This document shows, piece after piece, positions 22,401 to 34,600 of a stretch of DNA of 64,000 nt. This DNA comes from Ulva prolifera (Eukaryota; Chlorophyta; Ulvophyceae; Ulvales; Ulvaceae). The translations under genes were made by a program, and so were the position numbers. A model generated the notes under the pieces. That model saw only the letters and a program-made list of their open reading frames with translations. It was not told the origin of the DNA and ran no database searches. Positions within the stretch are counted from its first letter, which is position 1, and the number at the start of each line of letters is the position of its first letter. The stretch lies in contig CM041199.1 of assembly GCA_023078555.1 (NCBI GenBank), forward strand, positions 6,701,315 to 6,765,314, written 5' to 3'.

Positions 22401-24777
22401 GGCATGCAAGCGCCGTTCTACCACCGCTACAACATCCTGTCTGCCACGCACCGCCGGGCCGGAGGCCAAGGCGTTGTGCAGTTTGCCAGCATCAAGCCAT
22501 CTGAGGACCAGGTTCGCTGTTGTGCCTCTGCTACGGTGTCCGCCTGGACAGCTTCTAATTACATATGTGATCTGCAGTGGCAGGTGCAGTTGGGGCCAAA
22601 TTCAGCCACGTTACTACGATTTTGTACTCGATTTAATTCTCCCGGGGGCCCTGTCTGTGGCCCCCCTGTGCACTGCAGCCACTCGGTTGACAGATCAGTC
22701 AGGCCTAGGAACTGGGATGAAAGCGGCCACATACCCATGGATTGCGGCTGACCATTGCAATCTCATTCTGATTGCTGGGTCCTTCGGTATTGGCCACCGT
22801 ATCCACCGCTTGATCATGTCCCGCTAGCTTTGACAGCTGTGACTTCTGATGCTGTGGCTGTAGGCTGCGATCAAGTTCTACCTGCACCGGGAAGCCTTCA
22901 GGCGGGAGCGGGAGCTGTACGCCGAGTCGCAGCTCACGGCGATGATGCCGGCGACACTTGCGATTGAGGAAAACTCTGACGGGGCGCTCCGCACGCCGTA
23001 TGGCTACGTGTTCCCACCGTTTGTCATCATCGAGCGTGGCCAGAGCCTCGACGAGTGGGCCCGGGACAACAGCCAAAGTGACTTCATCACCATCTACCAG
23101 GTCCGCATGCCAGCTGTTGTCCGTGAGTATACTAGTACTACAACCCACACATGGTCCACTGTCATGCGGCTGCGACATGCTTTGCGTGACGCTCTGCTAC
23201 CCGCCGGTCCGGCTTTGCCCTTGTTGCGACATATGAAAAAAACATCCTCGGTTCCCAAGCTTGCCCTCAGTAGTTATGGTGACATCAGCTACACAACTCA
23301 AGACGAGGCGGATCTGCGAAGTTGTGCAGATGGTGTGATCTTATGCAGCAATGCGTGTGCAGGCGCTGAGCCACGCAGTGCGGGCCCTCGCCAGTCTGCA
23401 TGCATTCGGGTATGCCCACCGGGACATCAAGCCCGGCAACATCCTCCGCCGCCCCAAGCAGCACGACTGGACGCTCATCGACTTTGGTTGTGCCGCAAAG
23501 CTTGGTGCGCTCCGACCACAGCGCTTCTGACTTCGTCGGGCAAATTGGCGTGCATGGCCCATGGCTGCAGGGGTGTTCCATGTGGGTGCGCTGTGCACAT
23601 CCGAAGCAGGGTTGGGTCGCCATGCAGCATTTTCAGCGCTGCCATCCAGAAAGTATACCCAAATGTTCGGGTTTGTTCTATGTGATCGGGCTTAACGACC
23701 CACCACTGGTCCTACGGTCGCATCCAGGACTCATGCATGGTGCAAAGCGCACGAGGACTGTACATGTGCAGCATAAACAACACTTGCATGGAGCTCATGA
23801 TCATGCCAGCAGCACCATGGATTGACTCTCTCGCACACGGCCATATGGGCTTCTGCGCTGATATCATCGATGCCACCAGCATGCTAGTCTACCAGTACCT
23901 GGGCTCAAATGCGTGTGTGCACAGTCCCTGGGCTGCAGCTACAGACATCCACTGCCATCGCTCGGTGAGATTCTGCTTGGTTCTGCGCACCTTTTGCCCG
24001 GCATCATTATTGCGATCGGCGCTGCAATATTGAGCCTCGTCAAGGAACAGGAGGGATGCATACTAGATTGCAGTACTGATTCGGCTACCATCAACACGCG
24101 TTGCTCAGAGCACTCGCAACTCGTCCATAGGCTCACCAACTCATATATACGCGGCTAGCAGAGGTGTTTGTCTATGTGTTTACAAAGGGCAGAGGCCGGG
24201 CATGAAGCCGATTCTCGGAATCCACTCGCAAACCCACTCGCTAGCGCTAACGAGCGCTCGTTCATAACACTAGGCCGGGCACGAGCTCGTGCCACAGCCC
24301 TGCCGTTAATACCTGCCAAAGATGTGTATTTGCACGTATGAATGTACAGGCACCTCTGCAACTCTGAGCTTCTCTCTCAAGTACGCCGCCCCCGAGGTTG
24401 TGTGTGCCTTCGAGGCCGGCGCGGCCACCATCACCGCCGACGGAGCTGTCGACATCTGGGCGATCGGCGTCATCGCCTTTGAGCTGCTCACCGGCGAGCG
24501 CGCCTTCCCGGTGCATGGCATGGATGCATATGGCTCTGTCGCGGCGGCGCGCGACGCGATTGCCGGGCGCGTGCTGCTGCCATGGGAGGGCGGCAGTGCG
24601 GCGGCGATGGAGCGGCTGGGGAAGCTGCGGGTGATGCGGCGGACGGTGCTGCGGTGCCTGAAGCGTAATTCCGCAAAGCGGCCGACGGCGGAGGCGCTGC
24701 TGCGGTCGTGGGACCACACCTTCGACAACATGCGGACGCAGGGCGCGGCCACGAGCGTATCTGCGGCACCGGAGTGA
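13415..24777 (+). CDS. Receptor-like kinase with beta-helix-like ectodomain, copy 2 (ectodomain frame disturbed)
   Basis: Tandem paralogue of the gene at 112-9661 with all 15 exons and the same phases: 13415-13510, 13697-13945, 14354-14685, 14950-15161, 15922-16144, 16594-16869, 17517-17829, 18666-18946, 19695-19817, 20630-21007, 21587-21858, 22340-22511, 22864-23100, 23363-23504, 24350-24777. The signal peptide, membrane span (exon 10) and kinase motifs HRD, DFG and APE are intact. Two ectodomain exons break frame relative to copy 1: exon 3 has 16 extra bases (14395-14410) and exon 5 has 13 extra (about 16013-16038). A downstream acceptor at 14405/14406 would restore the frame of exon 3 at the cost of about 14 codons; I see no credible splice remedy for exon 5. 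It may be a young pseudogene, express only a kinase part, or reflect assembly error. Introns are repeat-rich. Confidence 0.75.
14395..14410 (+). other. 16-bp frame-changing insertion in exon 3 of kinase copy 2
   Basis: Relative to copy 1, the bases CCGAAGGAGAGGCCGG are added after CTTCGG. Together with its flanks the insert forms a palindrome (AGGCCGGCCT), as expected for template-switch or hairpin-mediated insertion. Confidence 0.75.
15605..15705 (+). mobile_element. MITE-like element, GTTGGGTCG family, copy C
   Basis: About 101 bp with ends ATGTTGGGTCG and TGACCCAACGGT and the core AATTGTTCTATGTGATC. It lies in intron 4 of kinase copy 2, the same intron as copy A in the paralogue but at a different distance from the exon. 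Confidence 0.65.
15788..15872. repeat. Interlocked inverted repeats in intron 4 of kinase copy 2
   Basis: Two perfect inverted pairs cross each other: 15788-15800 with 15830-15842 (13 bp), and 15802-15820 with 15854-15872 (19 bp). In RNA this order gives a pseudoknot topology rather than nested hairpins. Confidence 0.8.
16484..16509 (+). repeat. Poly-G tract of 26
   Basis: Uninterrupted run of 26 G in intron 5 of kinase copy 2. The length may be unreliable in sequencing. Confidence 0.9.
17190..17250 (-). repeat. G-rich tract (minus strand) with quadruplex potential
   Basis: The plus strand is C-rich, with at least eight runs of three to five C at close spacing in intron 6 of kinase copy 2. 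The minus strand thus fits the G3+ run pattern for a G-quadruplex several times over. Confidence 0.65.
19486..19542. repeat. Perfect 27-bp inverted repeat with 3-nt loop
   Basis: Left arm 19486-19512, loop GGC, right arm 19516-19542, no mismatch. It is in intron 8 of kinase copy 2. Such near-contiguous palindromes are usually short-lived, so it is probably recent. Confidence 0.95.
23606..23708 (+). mobile_element. MITE-like element, GTTGGGTCG family, copy D
   Basis: About 103 bp with ends AGGGTTGGGTCG and CGACCCACCACT and the family core. It lies in intron 14 of kinase copy 2. A more degraded relative can be traced at 4275-4395 in copy 1, intron 7. Confidence 0.6.
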
Positions 24778-26853
24778 ATGGCCAAGAGGGCTTTGCACGC
24801 TGGCAAGAGCGCGCATTGATGTTCAATCAGAAATAAGCTTGGTGCTTCCGATTTGGTATCCCTGGCTTTTCAGTGCGGCTTCCCGGTGGGATAGCCAGAA
24901 CTTCATGATTCATTGTGATCACATCGTGTACCTCAGGCACTCGACACGAATGCATGAGACGCAACAGCTGCGCGGCGGCCAGCTGGTCACATCGTGTACC
25001 TCAGATGCTGCATGAGAGTGTTTGAGGTTGAAGTCCCTGTGCATGGCCTTGACAACTGATGGCAGGGCAGTCATCTCTCTGCACAAAGGGGGGGGGGGGC
25101 CGACGGAGGCACATGCCTGTGGAGGCACATGCACATGGCCACGGTTGCGGCCTTCCGGCATTGGGTTGCCCTCAGGCTGCAGCGCAGGCGCGTTCCCGAT
25201 TGCTGCAGACCAGCTTGACCACTGACAGGGTTGTGATCGGCAACGCTTCCAGAAAAACCCGAAATCACGCGGCCGCTGCGCCCATCGAGTCCGCCTGACA
25301 CCAGCGCAACGTTAACGCTGAGGGCGATGACGTTCCGCAGAATTGCATGTGGGGAGTTAACAAATCACAATTAACAAATCATCGAGGTGTTCAATTCTTC
25401 ACAATCGAGGTGAACGAGGTCGACAAAATCTGAATTCGAGCAGTCTGCATGTGGAATCGTTTAGCGTTGTGCCTATCTTTCTGGCGGCGTTGCGTTTGCT
25501 TTGCTATGGTTTATGCCGGCATTGCTATTCGATGGATGGAGCCAGAACAGAGATAGCAGTGTCAATGGGAACGAAAGAATTGAATATACCATAATCAGAA
25601 TATGATACAGATTTCAAAGAGAGACATCTGTCACGCGTTCATTCAAGGGCAGGTGATTCTGGGGCTTGTTGGTGCTACTGCTAGTACATGAAAAACAGTC
25701 CAAGCTGTATGGCATCATGGCGGAAGCTACTGCTGCCCATCCTGGAGCCTCACGAGCACCAGCGTTCCTTGCAGCTCGTCCTGCTTCAAGCACATGTCGC
25801 AATGAGTGGGTATGGACTGACTGGATCGTGGTTCCTTCGCAGTGAACCTGTTGTGCTCGCCACGCAAGACAGATTTGGAGCAGATGCCAGGACATAAAGG
25901 ACAAGCAGTGGACCCTCTTGCAGGAACCTTGCCTTGCTATTGAGGACTGCCAGGACACAGGACTGTGCCATGGCAGTCCACATCCGTATCATTTCCTTCT
26001 ATCATTTCCTTCCCACGCGCTCGCGACATTGGCTAGAGCAAATCAGTCAAGTCATTGTAAGAGAATCGGATCTCAGCTGTAATCATTGTGATTGAAAATT
26101 GCACATGCCAGCGAGGTAGCAGCTGGGAATGTACATTCAGAAGTTTCTCTGCAAAAAGCAATCAACAGTGAGCACCAGACGTTCGGTTTGGTGATGTGCT
26201 AGATACATGGCCACAGCCGAGTGCAAGACGAAAATAGCTGTCAAATTCTTGCATCGGCAATCAAGTATAGATATACGCGCTTCAAACCCGTCTGGCAGCC
26301 TGTGAAGGGACGGTTGACGGGACGCTGTACCCACAGCTTGAACTATGCACAACAGCGCTGGAATTTGCGACACGTGCCTCCGACAAGGATCAATTCCATA
26401 CGAATATATTCCATACGGATATTGAAACTCAACGACCACTTCCAGTTCGAACTTAAAGCGAGACGTGGACAACACAGGAGCGCCAGAGGCACGCATTGAA
26501 CTAGCCACAGCCTGGCGACGATTGGATATGTGCGAAAGCACAGATCAAAATGGCATCTGTGACAAAGTGCGGCAGTGTGACGACCCGTCGCAATCCCTCC
26601 CTGGTTGTCTGTCGCCTGACCAATGCATGGTGTGCGCCGAAAAGCGGCCGAAAACGTCGATCGTGTCCCTTTCGCTCCAGGTCAAAATCACATCTCTATG
26701 GACGACCTTTGGGCACAGACATCACATAGTACCGTGTCTTCCAGATATAGCCCATAACGTTCGGTCAGCGTCTTGTTCCTCGGTGTAGCTTGCCGTCAAA
26801 CTTCTCACTGCCCGTGTTCAGGTTCATCGTCTGCCGACACCTCTCTAGCAACC
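24778..26853. other. Spacer without a supported gene
   Basis: About 2.1 kb between kinase copy 2 and the V-ATPase gene. An ATG at 25717 in good context opens a 42-codon frame (MAEATAAHPGASRAP...) ending near 25845, which could be a first exon but has no supported continuation. A short poly-G run lies at 25088-25098. I see no tRNA or rRNA. Confidence 0.4.
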
Positions 26854-27847
26854 ATGGACACAGTCACTCGTACTCTTCTCCAAGATGCTCCAGCTGCAGC
26901 AGCATCATCTGACACCGCTGCGTTCTTCGGATTCATTGGCGCTGCTTCCGCGCTAGTTTTCGCATGTCCGTCTCTTCTTGCAACAGACCGCCACAGATAT
27001 CATCGATAATGTGATTGCAACACCTCTGTTGGATTTGGCTCACTTGATCGGTTTGTACAGGCTTCGGGGCTGCTTATGGTACAGCCAAGTCTGGCGTGGG
27101 CATCGCGTCCATGGGTGTCCTGCGGCCCGAACTTGTTATGAAGTCCATTGTTCCAGTGATTATGGCTGGTGTGCTGGGTATTTACGGGCTTATTATTGCC
27201 GTGGTGGTGTCGACTGGCAGTGCGTCCCCTCCCGCTGCGCACAAAGCGACAGACCGCCAGCACCTATCCGCGAAGTCGTTTGAATGATACTGTTTCTGGC
27301 TGAGCGTATCCTTCTGCTGAACTCTGAGCTTAACAGAACGTCACCTCTGCTGCGGCCCTGCAGTCAACTCCGACGATTACACTCTTTTCAAGGGATATGC
27401 ACATCTTTCTGCTGGGCTTTCATGTGGTCTTGGAAGTTTGGCCGCTGGAATGGCCATCGGTATCGTCGGTGACGCTGGCGTGAGGTGCGCCGCTCTGACT
27501 TACTTGATATTCTATGCACTTCTCAGACATTTATTCAGCACATTAACGTTTTTTCACTTCAGGGCAAATGCTCAGCAGCCTAAGCTTTTCGTCGGAATGC
27601 TTCTGATCCTGATTTTCGCTGAGGTGCTGGCGCTTTACGGACTTGTCGGTACGTCCCTGCTATTCCGATCTTGTCAAGCCTGTATAACACTCTCACCTAC
27701 GTGGTAGTTGGATGCCAGATGCCCGGTCTGTGGCCGTTGCATCACTGCCGAATTTTTTCGTTTTGTGTTAGCGGGGGGTGGGTCACTTCAGTGACGAATC
27801 TGTTTTGTGCAGTTGGCATTATTCTTGCCTCCAAGGCTTCAGGTTAG
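26854..27847 (+). CDS. VHA-c: V-type H+-ATPase 16-kDa proteolipid, subunit c
   Basis: Five exons: 26854-26965, 27061-27219, 27364-27484, 27563-27648, 27813-27847, giving 170 residues, close to the usual 165. The protein forms the rotating c-ring of the vacuolar proton pump in endomembranes. Visible signatures are [45 protein letters not shown] and the fourth membrane helix FAEVLALYG with the proton-carrying Glu151. Four membrane helices are present. The ATG is preceded by AACC and leads a short variable N-terminus before the first helix. Phases agree at every junction (1, 1, 2, 1). It is transcribed away from the kinase genes and shows no functional link to them. Confidence 0.96.
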
Positions 27848-28627
27848 GCTGAAGAATCGAAAGGCAGGTACATCGCACACGCGGGGTGAACTGGTTCCAT
27901 CACGTTTGGCTAGTGTTGCGTGGTTTGCGCCTGCTTCAGTGCAACAGACAAACAGGCGACTGTTGGGCTATCATGCCTGTGTAGATCAGCTTTTCATAGC
28001 AATATCATATGGCCACGGCCTATAGAAAGCATTGTCCAGATTCAAGGCACTGACTGTGTTTCTTGCGGACAGGTTTTGCTGTCCAAGCCGCGACTCATCT
28101 CAGATCATGGTAAAGCTTTGAGTCTTCATAACCGAGTGTAATCGCGCAGCAGTGTCGAGTTCAAGATGACAACATAATGAATTTAGGCTTTGCACTTGCC
28201 TGCTGCAGTTGTATGTAGTGCAGCACCAACTGGAGGTTTACATCAGTACAATGTCACATCTATCTCTGGGTATTGTACCCGTTTCGTTGCTGTGGTGAAG
28301 TAACATGGTGGTTCAAGTCTGCTGCCCATTGTCTGACGCAGACCGCTGCGGTAGCTTATGGCTTTCTTTTGTTGTGGCAGCAAATGTGCTGCATGTACCT
28401 GCACAGCATTGCAACACATGGCCTGAGGCCAGACCTGTAGAAGACTTGTAGAAGTAACTGCGATGTCGCGCACATCTCGAGATAGCTGTTTCATCTACCC
28501 AATCTCTTATCAATCGACTGGATGAGTCAACATCGCCAATCTATGCCGATGTTGCATCGAACTGCGGATGGCTTCCCAATTGGTGTCCAGTCTCTGCGTT
28601 ATGACTTTCAGGCAGCCTGGCTCGTGG
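27848..28627. other. Spacer between V-ATPase and vWA genes
   Basis: The two genes converge, so this stretch should hold both 3' untranslated regions. I see no coding exon, hairpin terminator or RNA gene. Confidence 0.4.
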
Positions 28628-31600
28628 CTAGACATGCACATATGCTCGCCTATAAGCCACATCAGACAGACACACCTTTGCCTGTGATACCAGTATCTCT
28701 TGCTTCTTCGATCGTGGTCGACACATGTGAAACATTTCCTGGCCAGGCTGCTGTGTTCCATGTTGCTGCTGCTCTCGAGCGGTCCAGCTACGAAGGGCAG
28801 GGGCCTCCCCGGCAAGCTCCTCCAGCATCGCACTGGGCAGCTGCACCGGCCCGGCCTCCAGCGTGGGGGCGCCATGTGGCATGGCTGCCTGCGTAGGCCG
28901 CGCTCGGGTGGGAGCAGTGGTCGGCCGGCGTCGCCTCGCTGGCTCCGCAGCGGCTCGCCGGCGGGCTGCAGCACAGTCTGTATGATTGTATGTATGCATG
29001 CACACAGACATAGCCACATCCATCTGGGTGTGAAGCACAGAGACTGCATGGCATTCTGACAGCAAGTGCAGCACGTAGCAGGGCGAGCCTGCTTCACATC
29101 GAGCATGCTGATATTGTGGATCCAGACATGTGCTGGCTTTCAGACACTGTCAGACTGGTCATGCACCAATCGAGAACCATGCAGCCTGGATCCTGCACGT
29201 CATGCTACTCAGAACGCGATCACTGTCCTTTCTGCTCAGGGTATGGTTCCAAGGGCATCTCTCTCCACATACACTGATCCTTCTGTGCAGGACCGGACCA
29301 ATGTGATGCCTTCTGTCTCCGTAGCATCTGAGGTTTCATATTGCTGCACGGTGCCATGACGCATATATCTGAAAATATTCCACTGCGTGAGCTCTGACAC
29401 CAACTTTGCCAGATGGCTGGTGGTGGTCAGCATGACGTGTTGCAGCGCTGTGCAAATGTCATTTCCACAACAACATTGTCACCATTGACCAATCATCGCC
29501 CAGGCGGGAATGCCACAGGGCGTTCCAAAACAACAACTTACTCACAATTCAGCCCACCATGCAGTCCTCATGTTCCATTGTTTCCGCCTTCCAAGATGTA
29601 ATCTGCCTCGAGGCCTGTGTTCCGACCACACAGACGCCTGCCAGTCTGCCACCCACAGCATGCCAAGTCTCCTGACCAAGTATAGACCACATCGTGAAGC
29701 CCAAACAGGAACGCCCGGTGTTCAGTCCAGCCATGCAGGCCCACGATCAAGTCCAGAAAACCACCAAGAGCCGTCATCGTACCAGGTTCTCGGGCCACAA
29801 CGATCTCCGCCGCCATGACCTCCCGCGCCGCCAGGCCCGAGCGATGCCGCATCGTGCTCGGCCGCTTCTGGCGGGCCTGCCTCTCGCCGACCTCTGCAGA
29901 GGCACACCCATTCTCCCTCTCGCCGGCCTCAGCCACACCGCAGCCGCCTCGATGGCCGCGTGGCACTTCAGCCACACCGCAGCCGCCTCGATGGCCGCGA
30001 GGCACTTCAGCCACACCGCAACCGTCTGCACCGTCCACCCATCCCGGCACAGACACATCACCTGCACCACGTGCAGAACCCGCTCACGCACTGTTCATCA
30101 CAGGCCCCGATCCCACCACTCACCGCGCAGCACGTTGAGGCTGCATGCAAAGCCTCTGCCCCCCTGCCTCGGCCAGAAAACCAGGACGCATGTGCGCGGT
30201 GAGCAGCATGCATGCACCCTGGGTGTATGCCTCCACTCCGCACCGAATGCGCACTCCCACCGTGTTGTGCTCGGTACCCACCAGTGGAGTTCACACGGGC
30301 ACCTCAGCGCCAGCAATGCAAGCAGGCGACCGCAGCGGCGCCGCGGCGCGGTGCCGTGCAGCGCCAGCCACCACGCACCCGCCACCGCCGCTCCGCTCTC
30401 CTGCCGCGTGGGCCCCGGGTTTCCGGCCTGAATGTCCCGGATGCGCTTCAGCGTGTGCTGCATGCCGTGCGGCGCGGCCCCCGCCGCGCGAGGCGCCTGC
30501 GTCTGCCAGCCGGACTGCGGCCACGGCAGAAAGGCGGCCCGCGCGCGTGGCAGGGCGAGCTCCGGGGTGTCCCGCAGCTCCGGGAAGGCGGCCGTGAGGG
30601 CGGCCGTGAGGGCGCTCATCTCCACGACGCGGTGGAGGTTCGGGGTGCCGGGGATGAAGTTCACGCCGAGAGCTGTGCGCGCCGCGCAGCCTCGGAGGAT
30701 CTCGAGGAAGGCCGACACACGCTGCAGCTCCTCCGCGGCCACCTTGGCAGCCTCCACCTGCATGCATGCGAAACAAACGCTTGTGCGCACACCGCCTGCG
30801 TGCACCCCTGGGGCCCAGGCATCTACTTGCAGCCATCATCCCACCTTACATGGATGGCGACATCTGGCCTTGCTGTCAGTAGCCTGCATCCGGATGAAAA
30901 GAAGGATGGCCTCGTGCAAACAAAATGCCGCAGTAGCATTGCTGTCATGGCAAGTTGGTGTGCAAGCACACACGCGCGGTCGTCGCCGCCGGGCATGATG
31001 CATGGGCTATCGCTGATGCCAGGTACACGCTGAAGGCCCAGCCACAGTCTCACAGGAAGCTGTGCACACACACCTGGGGCTGTATGCGCAGATTGTGCTC
31101 CTGCGCCTCGGATAGCGCAGCTTCGTACGCCGCCCGCGCCTCCTCGCACGCCTCCAGCCACTCCCTCCGCGCCGCCTCCCCCGCCCTCGCCCACTCCTCC
31201 CGCCGCTGCACTGTGAGCTCCTCGTTCAGCCGCCGCTTCTTCTCGTTCTCGGAGTCAAACTCGGCCTGGATCACGACGGCCAGGCGCTCGTGCGCGTCTC
31301 GCGCGGCATCGCACTCGCGCTCCCACTCCACCTGCGCGGCCTCTGCGGCCGCGGCGTTACGCTTGCGCACCGCCTCTGCGGTTGCAGTGTGCTTCGCCTC
31401 AGCCTCGGCAACAGTGCGCGCATTCTCCTTCTCGATCCGCGCTGCCTCCTGCATGCACAAACTGACTCGGCCCTTCCCTGATCCAACACGCCCATCTGAC
31501 ACGGGAGCGACAGCCGGTATGGTTGCGCGGACACACATGCCACGCGCCCGACTTGTAGAGCCCTGCCGCAGCATGCAATCATCCGTCGTGAGACTTGCCT

Positions 31601-34600
31601 TACGCTCATGGAAAGCAAGGTGTGGCAGGTGCACCGGCTCCATTGCAGAGAGCCCTCCATAACGTCTGCGGCCTGTTGTCGAGCATGCGCATAGATGTCA
31701 GTTACACGCAGCACGCAGGATCGATCGGAAAATGCTGTGGCAGCGTCGTCAAGGCTGCACTGCAGCATGGCCACGCACCGCCACCGCGCGCGCATGGTGC
31801 GCGCGCTTCTCCGCGTTCGCCCGCAGCACCTCTGCGGCCTTCTCCTCATGCCGCCGCACCGCCGCCGCCGCCGCCGCCTCGTTCTCCTTCTCCAGCCACC
31901 CCCGCTGCGCCTCCCACACCTCCATCACATGCGCGCAGTCGGCCTCATGCCGCGACGCCGCGGCGGCGCATGCGGCCTCGTGCGAGGCCTGCGCCACGTC
32001 CGCCGCGACCTGCCACTCCTGCAGCGCGGCCGCAGCCGCGTCGCGGGCGGCAATGTGTGCCGCGACTTCGGCGGCGTGCTGGGATGCGGTGTCGGCGTTG
32101 CGCGCCAGCGTAGCTTCACGTGCCTCTGCATGGAACGTGGTAGTCTGTGCAGCTGCCACTTTGACACAACAGTTATGTAGAAGCTGTACTTGTATTGACA
32201 ATGATACTGATCAAAATCGTGCTAGTGTGTGGGTTGCCGATGGCGTTCGATCCATCGAAGTCATAGTTGATGCATGTAGACGACTATGCGGCGTCCACCT
32301 GGACGGTATACGGCACACAAAGGTGTCAGCCGGTACAGAAGCTCTCAACCACACACACATCAAGGAGCAGTGCACCTTGGAAGAGCGCGAGAGCCCGGGT
32401 GGCGCGGTCGCGGTTGCGCAAGGCAGTGGCGGGCATCGTGGTGAGGCAGTGCTCGGTGAGGGAGGCCGCGAGGCCGCCGATGACGTGGCCCCGCCATGCC
32501 GCCCACGCAGCGGCGCAGTCAGCCTCGCACTGGTACCACCTGCAGCCACAATTGGTGCATTGTCTATGTCTGTTTCATTACACCTGACATAAGCGAAGTC
32601 CACAGCACACACTCTCACAGCCGCCATACTGCTCAGACACAGACTGACAAACTTGAAAGCAGAAGTGTGTTGGGAACGCTTCGCGCATGCGCTGCGGATC
32701 TCTAGGGCATGGTGCAGCATCTCACACAAAGGCCAAGGCAACATGCGGCAGCGCTCGTGCCCGTTCCACACCGTGTGTTGTGCTCTCTGCACGCCTTCAA
32801 CTCCACTTCGTACTTACGTTGCAGGATGGTCCGCTCGGATGGGGGCTTGGGTGGACGGGCCGCCTCTTCACGGAGGAGCTTCTCGGCACGCTCGGCAGCC
32901 TCCGCAATTGAGACGAACGGTGCAGCACATCGCGCCTCGGCGCGGGCCGCTGCTTCTTGCGCACGCCGTGCGGCACGCTCCGCCTTGCGCGCCGCTTTGC
33001 TTGCCGCCCGCGCCGCGCTGCGCGACGCGGTCAACGACACCGTGCGGGTACGGCTCCCGCTCCGGCGCCGCCGCGCCGATTGGCTTGGAATCGCCCCGAT
33101 CCGCCCCGTTGCGGACGCAGCACATGCTGCAGCCGCGTCCGCAGCTGCGGCCGCGGCCGCGGCGTCAGCCGCGGCGGCGGCCGCCGCTGCTGCGGCAGCT
33201 GCGCGCCGCTCATTAGCATCGGCAAGCCACACTCGCCGCCGCGCCTCATGCGCGGCAGCCGCCGCCGTAGCCGTCCGTGCGCCCGCTGCTGCGGCAGCCT
33301 CCCACACCGACCGCGCCTCCGCCACCTGCTCCGCTCGCGCCGCCTCCGTTTTTACCGCGTTCCTCTCCGACACTGCCGCCCGCTCCGCCTCATACTCCCC
33401 GCGCCCCTCGTCCCCCCGGTCACGCGCCGGCAGTAGCCGCTCCATGTGCCAGGCCGTCCGCACGCGCCCCATCGTCGTCTCCAGGTCCTCCTTCCGGCCC
33501 TCCCGCGCCGCCGCCCACCGTTCCGCCGCAAGCCGCCCCTCCACCCACTCCCGCTCCACCCGCTCCTCCGGCGCCTCCGCCGCCACGTCAAACGGCCGCA
33601 GCTCCCCGTCCACGTACACCTGCTGCCGCTCCGGCTCGTACTCCTGGAAGCTGCCTCCCGTTGCCTGCGCCAGCGCCTGCAGGAACGCCGGCCCCCGCGC
33701 GCTGCGGTCCTGCGCGAAGAAGCCGACCGTGTGGACCGGCGGCATCTTCGCCGGCGCCGCGGCCGCTCCCCCACCCATGCGTGTGGCCGCGGCCTCGCGC
33801 AGCAGCGCCATGACCCCCGCCGAATCGTCCACGATGCCATCGGAGAACAGGTAGATCGCGTCGACCTCCGCCCACGCGGCGCGGCATAGGAGGAGTGCGG
33901 GCAGGAGGTGCGTCAGGCCGCGCGCCTCCGGCCACTGCTTCACCCACGCCGCCGCGTCAGTGAGCGTGTCGTCCGAAACAGCCTGCAGCGCGTACGGAGG
34001 CTCCATTGCCGCGATGGGTGCGGACCCGGGCTTTGGCAGGTCCCCCACCTGCACAGCGGCTCCCCATACGCTCGAGCGTGGCCAGGATTGATGTGTACCA
34101 TCGCGTTACAATACATGCATGCATAGAGGTTGGTGCCTCACGGCGATCTTGTCTGTGGAGATCATGGTAGTGCTAGGATTGACGGGTCAGTGGTGGTTCG
34201 TCCCGGTGCTAGATTGGCAGCAACCCGAGGGGACTGAGACATTGTACAGGCAGGATGCACTGAAAAACCATTGCAGTACTGACCCTTGGAGGTAGGCATG
34301 TGGGGCTTTCTACAGTTTGTGATCCAGTCTTCTCAGGCAGCAGCTCTCTTCGATAGCTACACCAGGAGATGGGCATGACATTCGCAGTGCGAAATGACGC
34401 AGGCCCCTTGTGCCGCTTGTTCTGCTACGTGGGTCAAGAGGGTGCAAGCACGCCCAAGCAGGTCGATGTCACGCATGCATGTAGGTGCATGCAGCCGCAC
34501 CTGCCGGCCAGCTAGCATCGTGTTGCCCTCCCGCACGATCCGCGCCCTCCGCATGAAGTCCATCGACCAGCTGTGCGCGCCCGTCGCAAACGCGATAACA

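Noticed and set aside
28312-28350. GGTTCAAGTC resembling a tRNA T-arm
   Set aside because: No matching acceptor stem, A box or anticodon arm was found around it.
30600-32200. Histone or ribosomal protein suggested by Ala/Arg-rich frames
   Set aside because: The regular Ala/Glu heptads and in-phase exons fit a coiled coil of the vWA protein; no histone or ribosomal motif is present.
32709-33854. 381-codon plus-strand frame rich in Ala and Arg
   Set aside because: It mirrors the Ala-rich coiled-coil exon on the minus strand. The minus strand has the vWA motifs and agreed splice phases.
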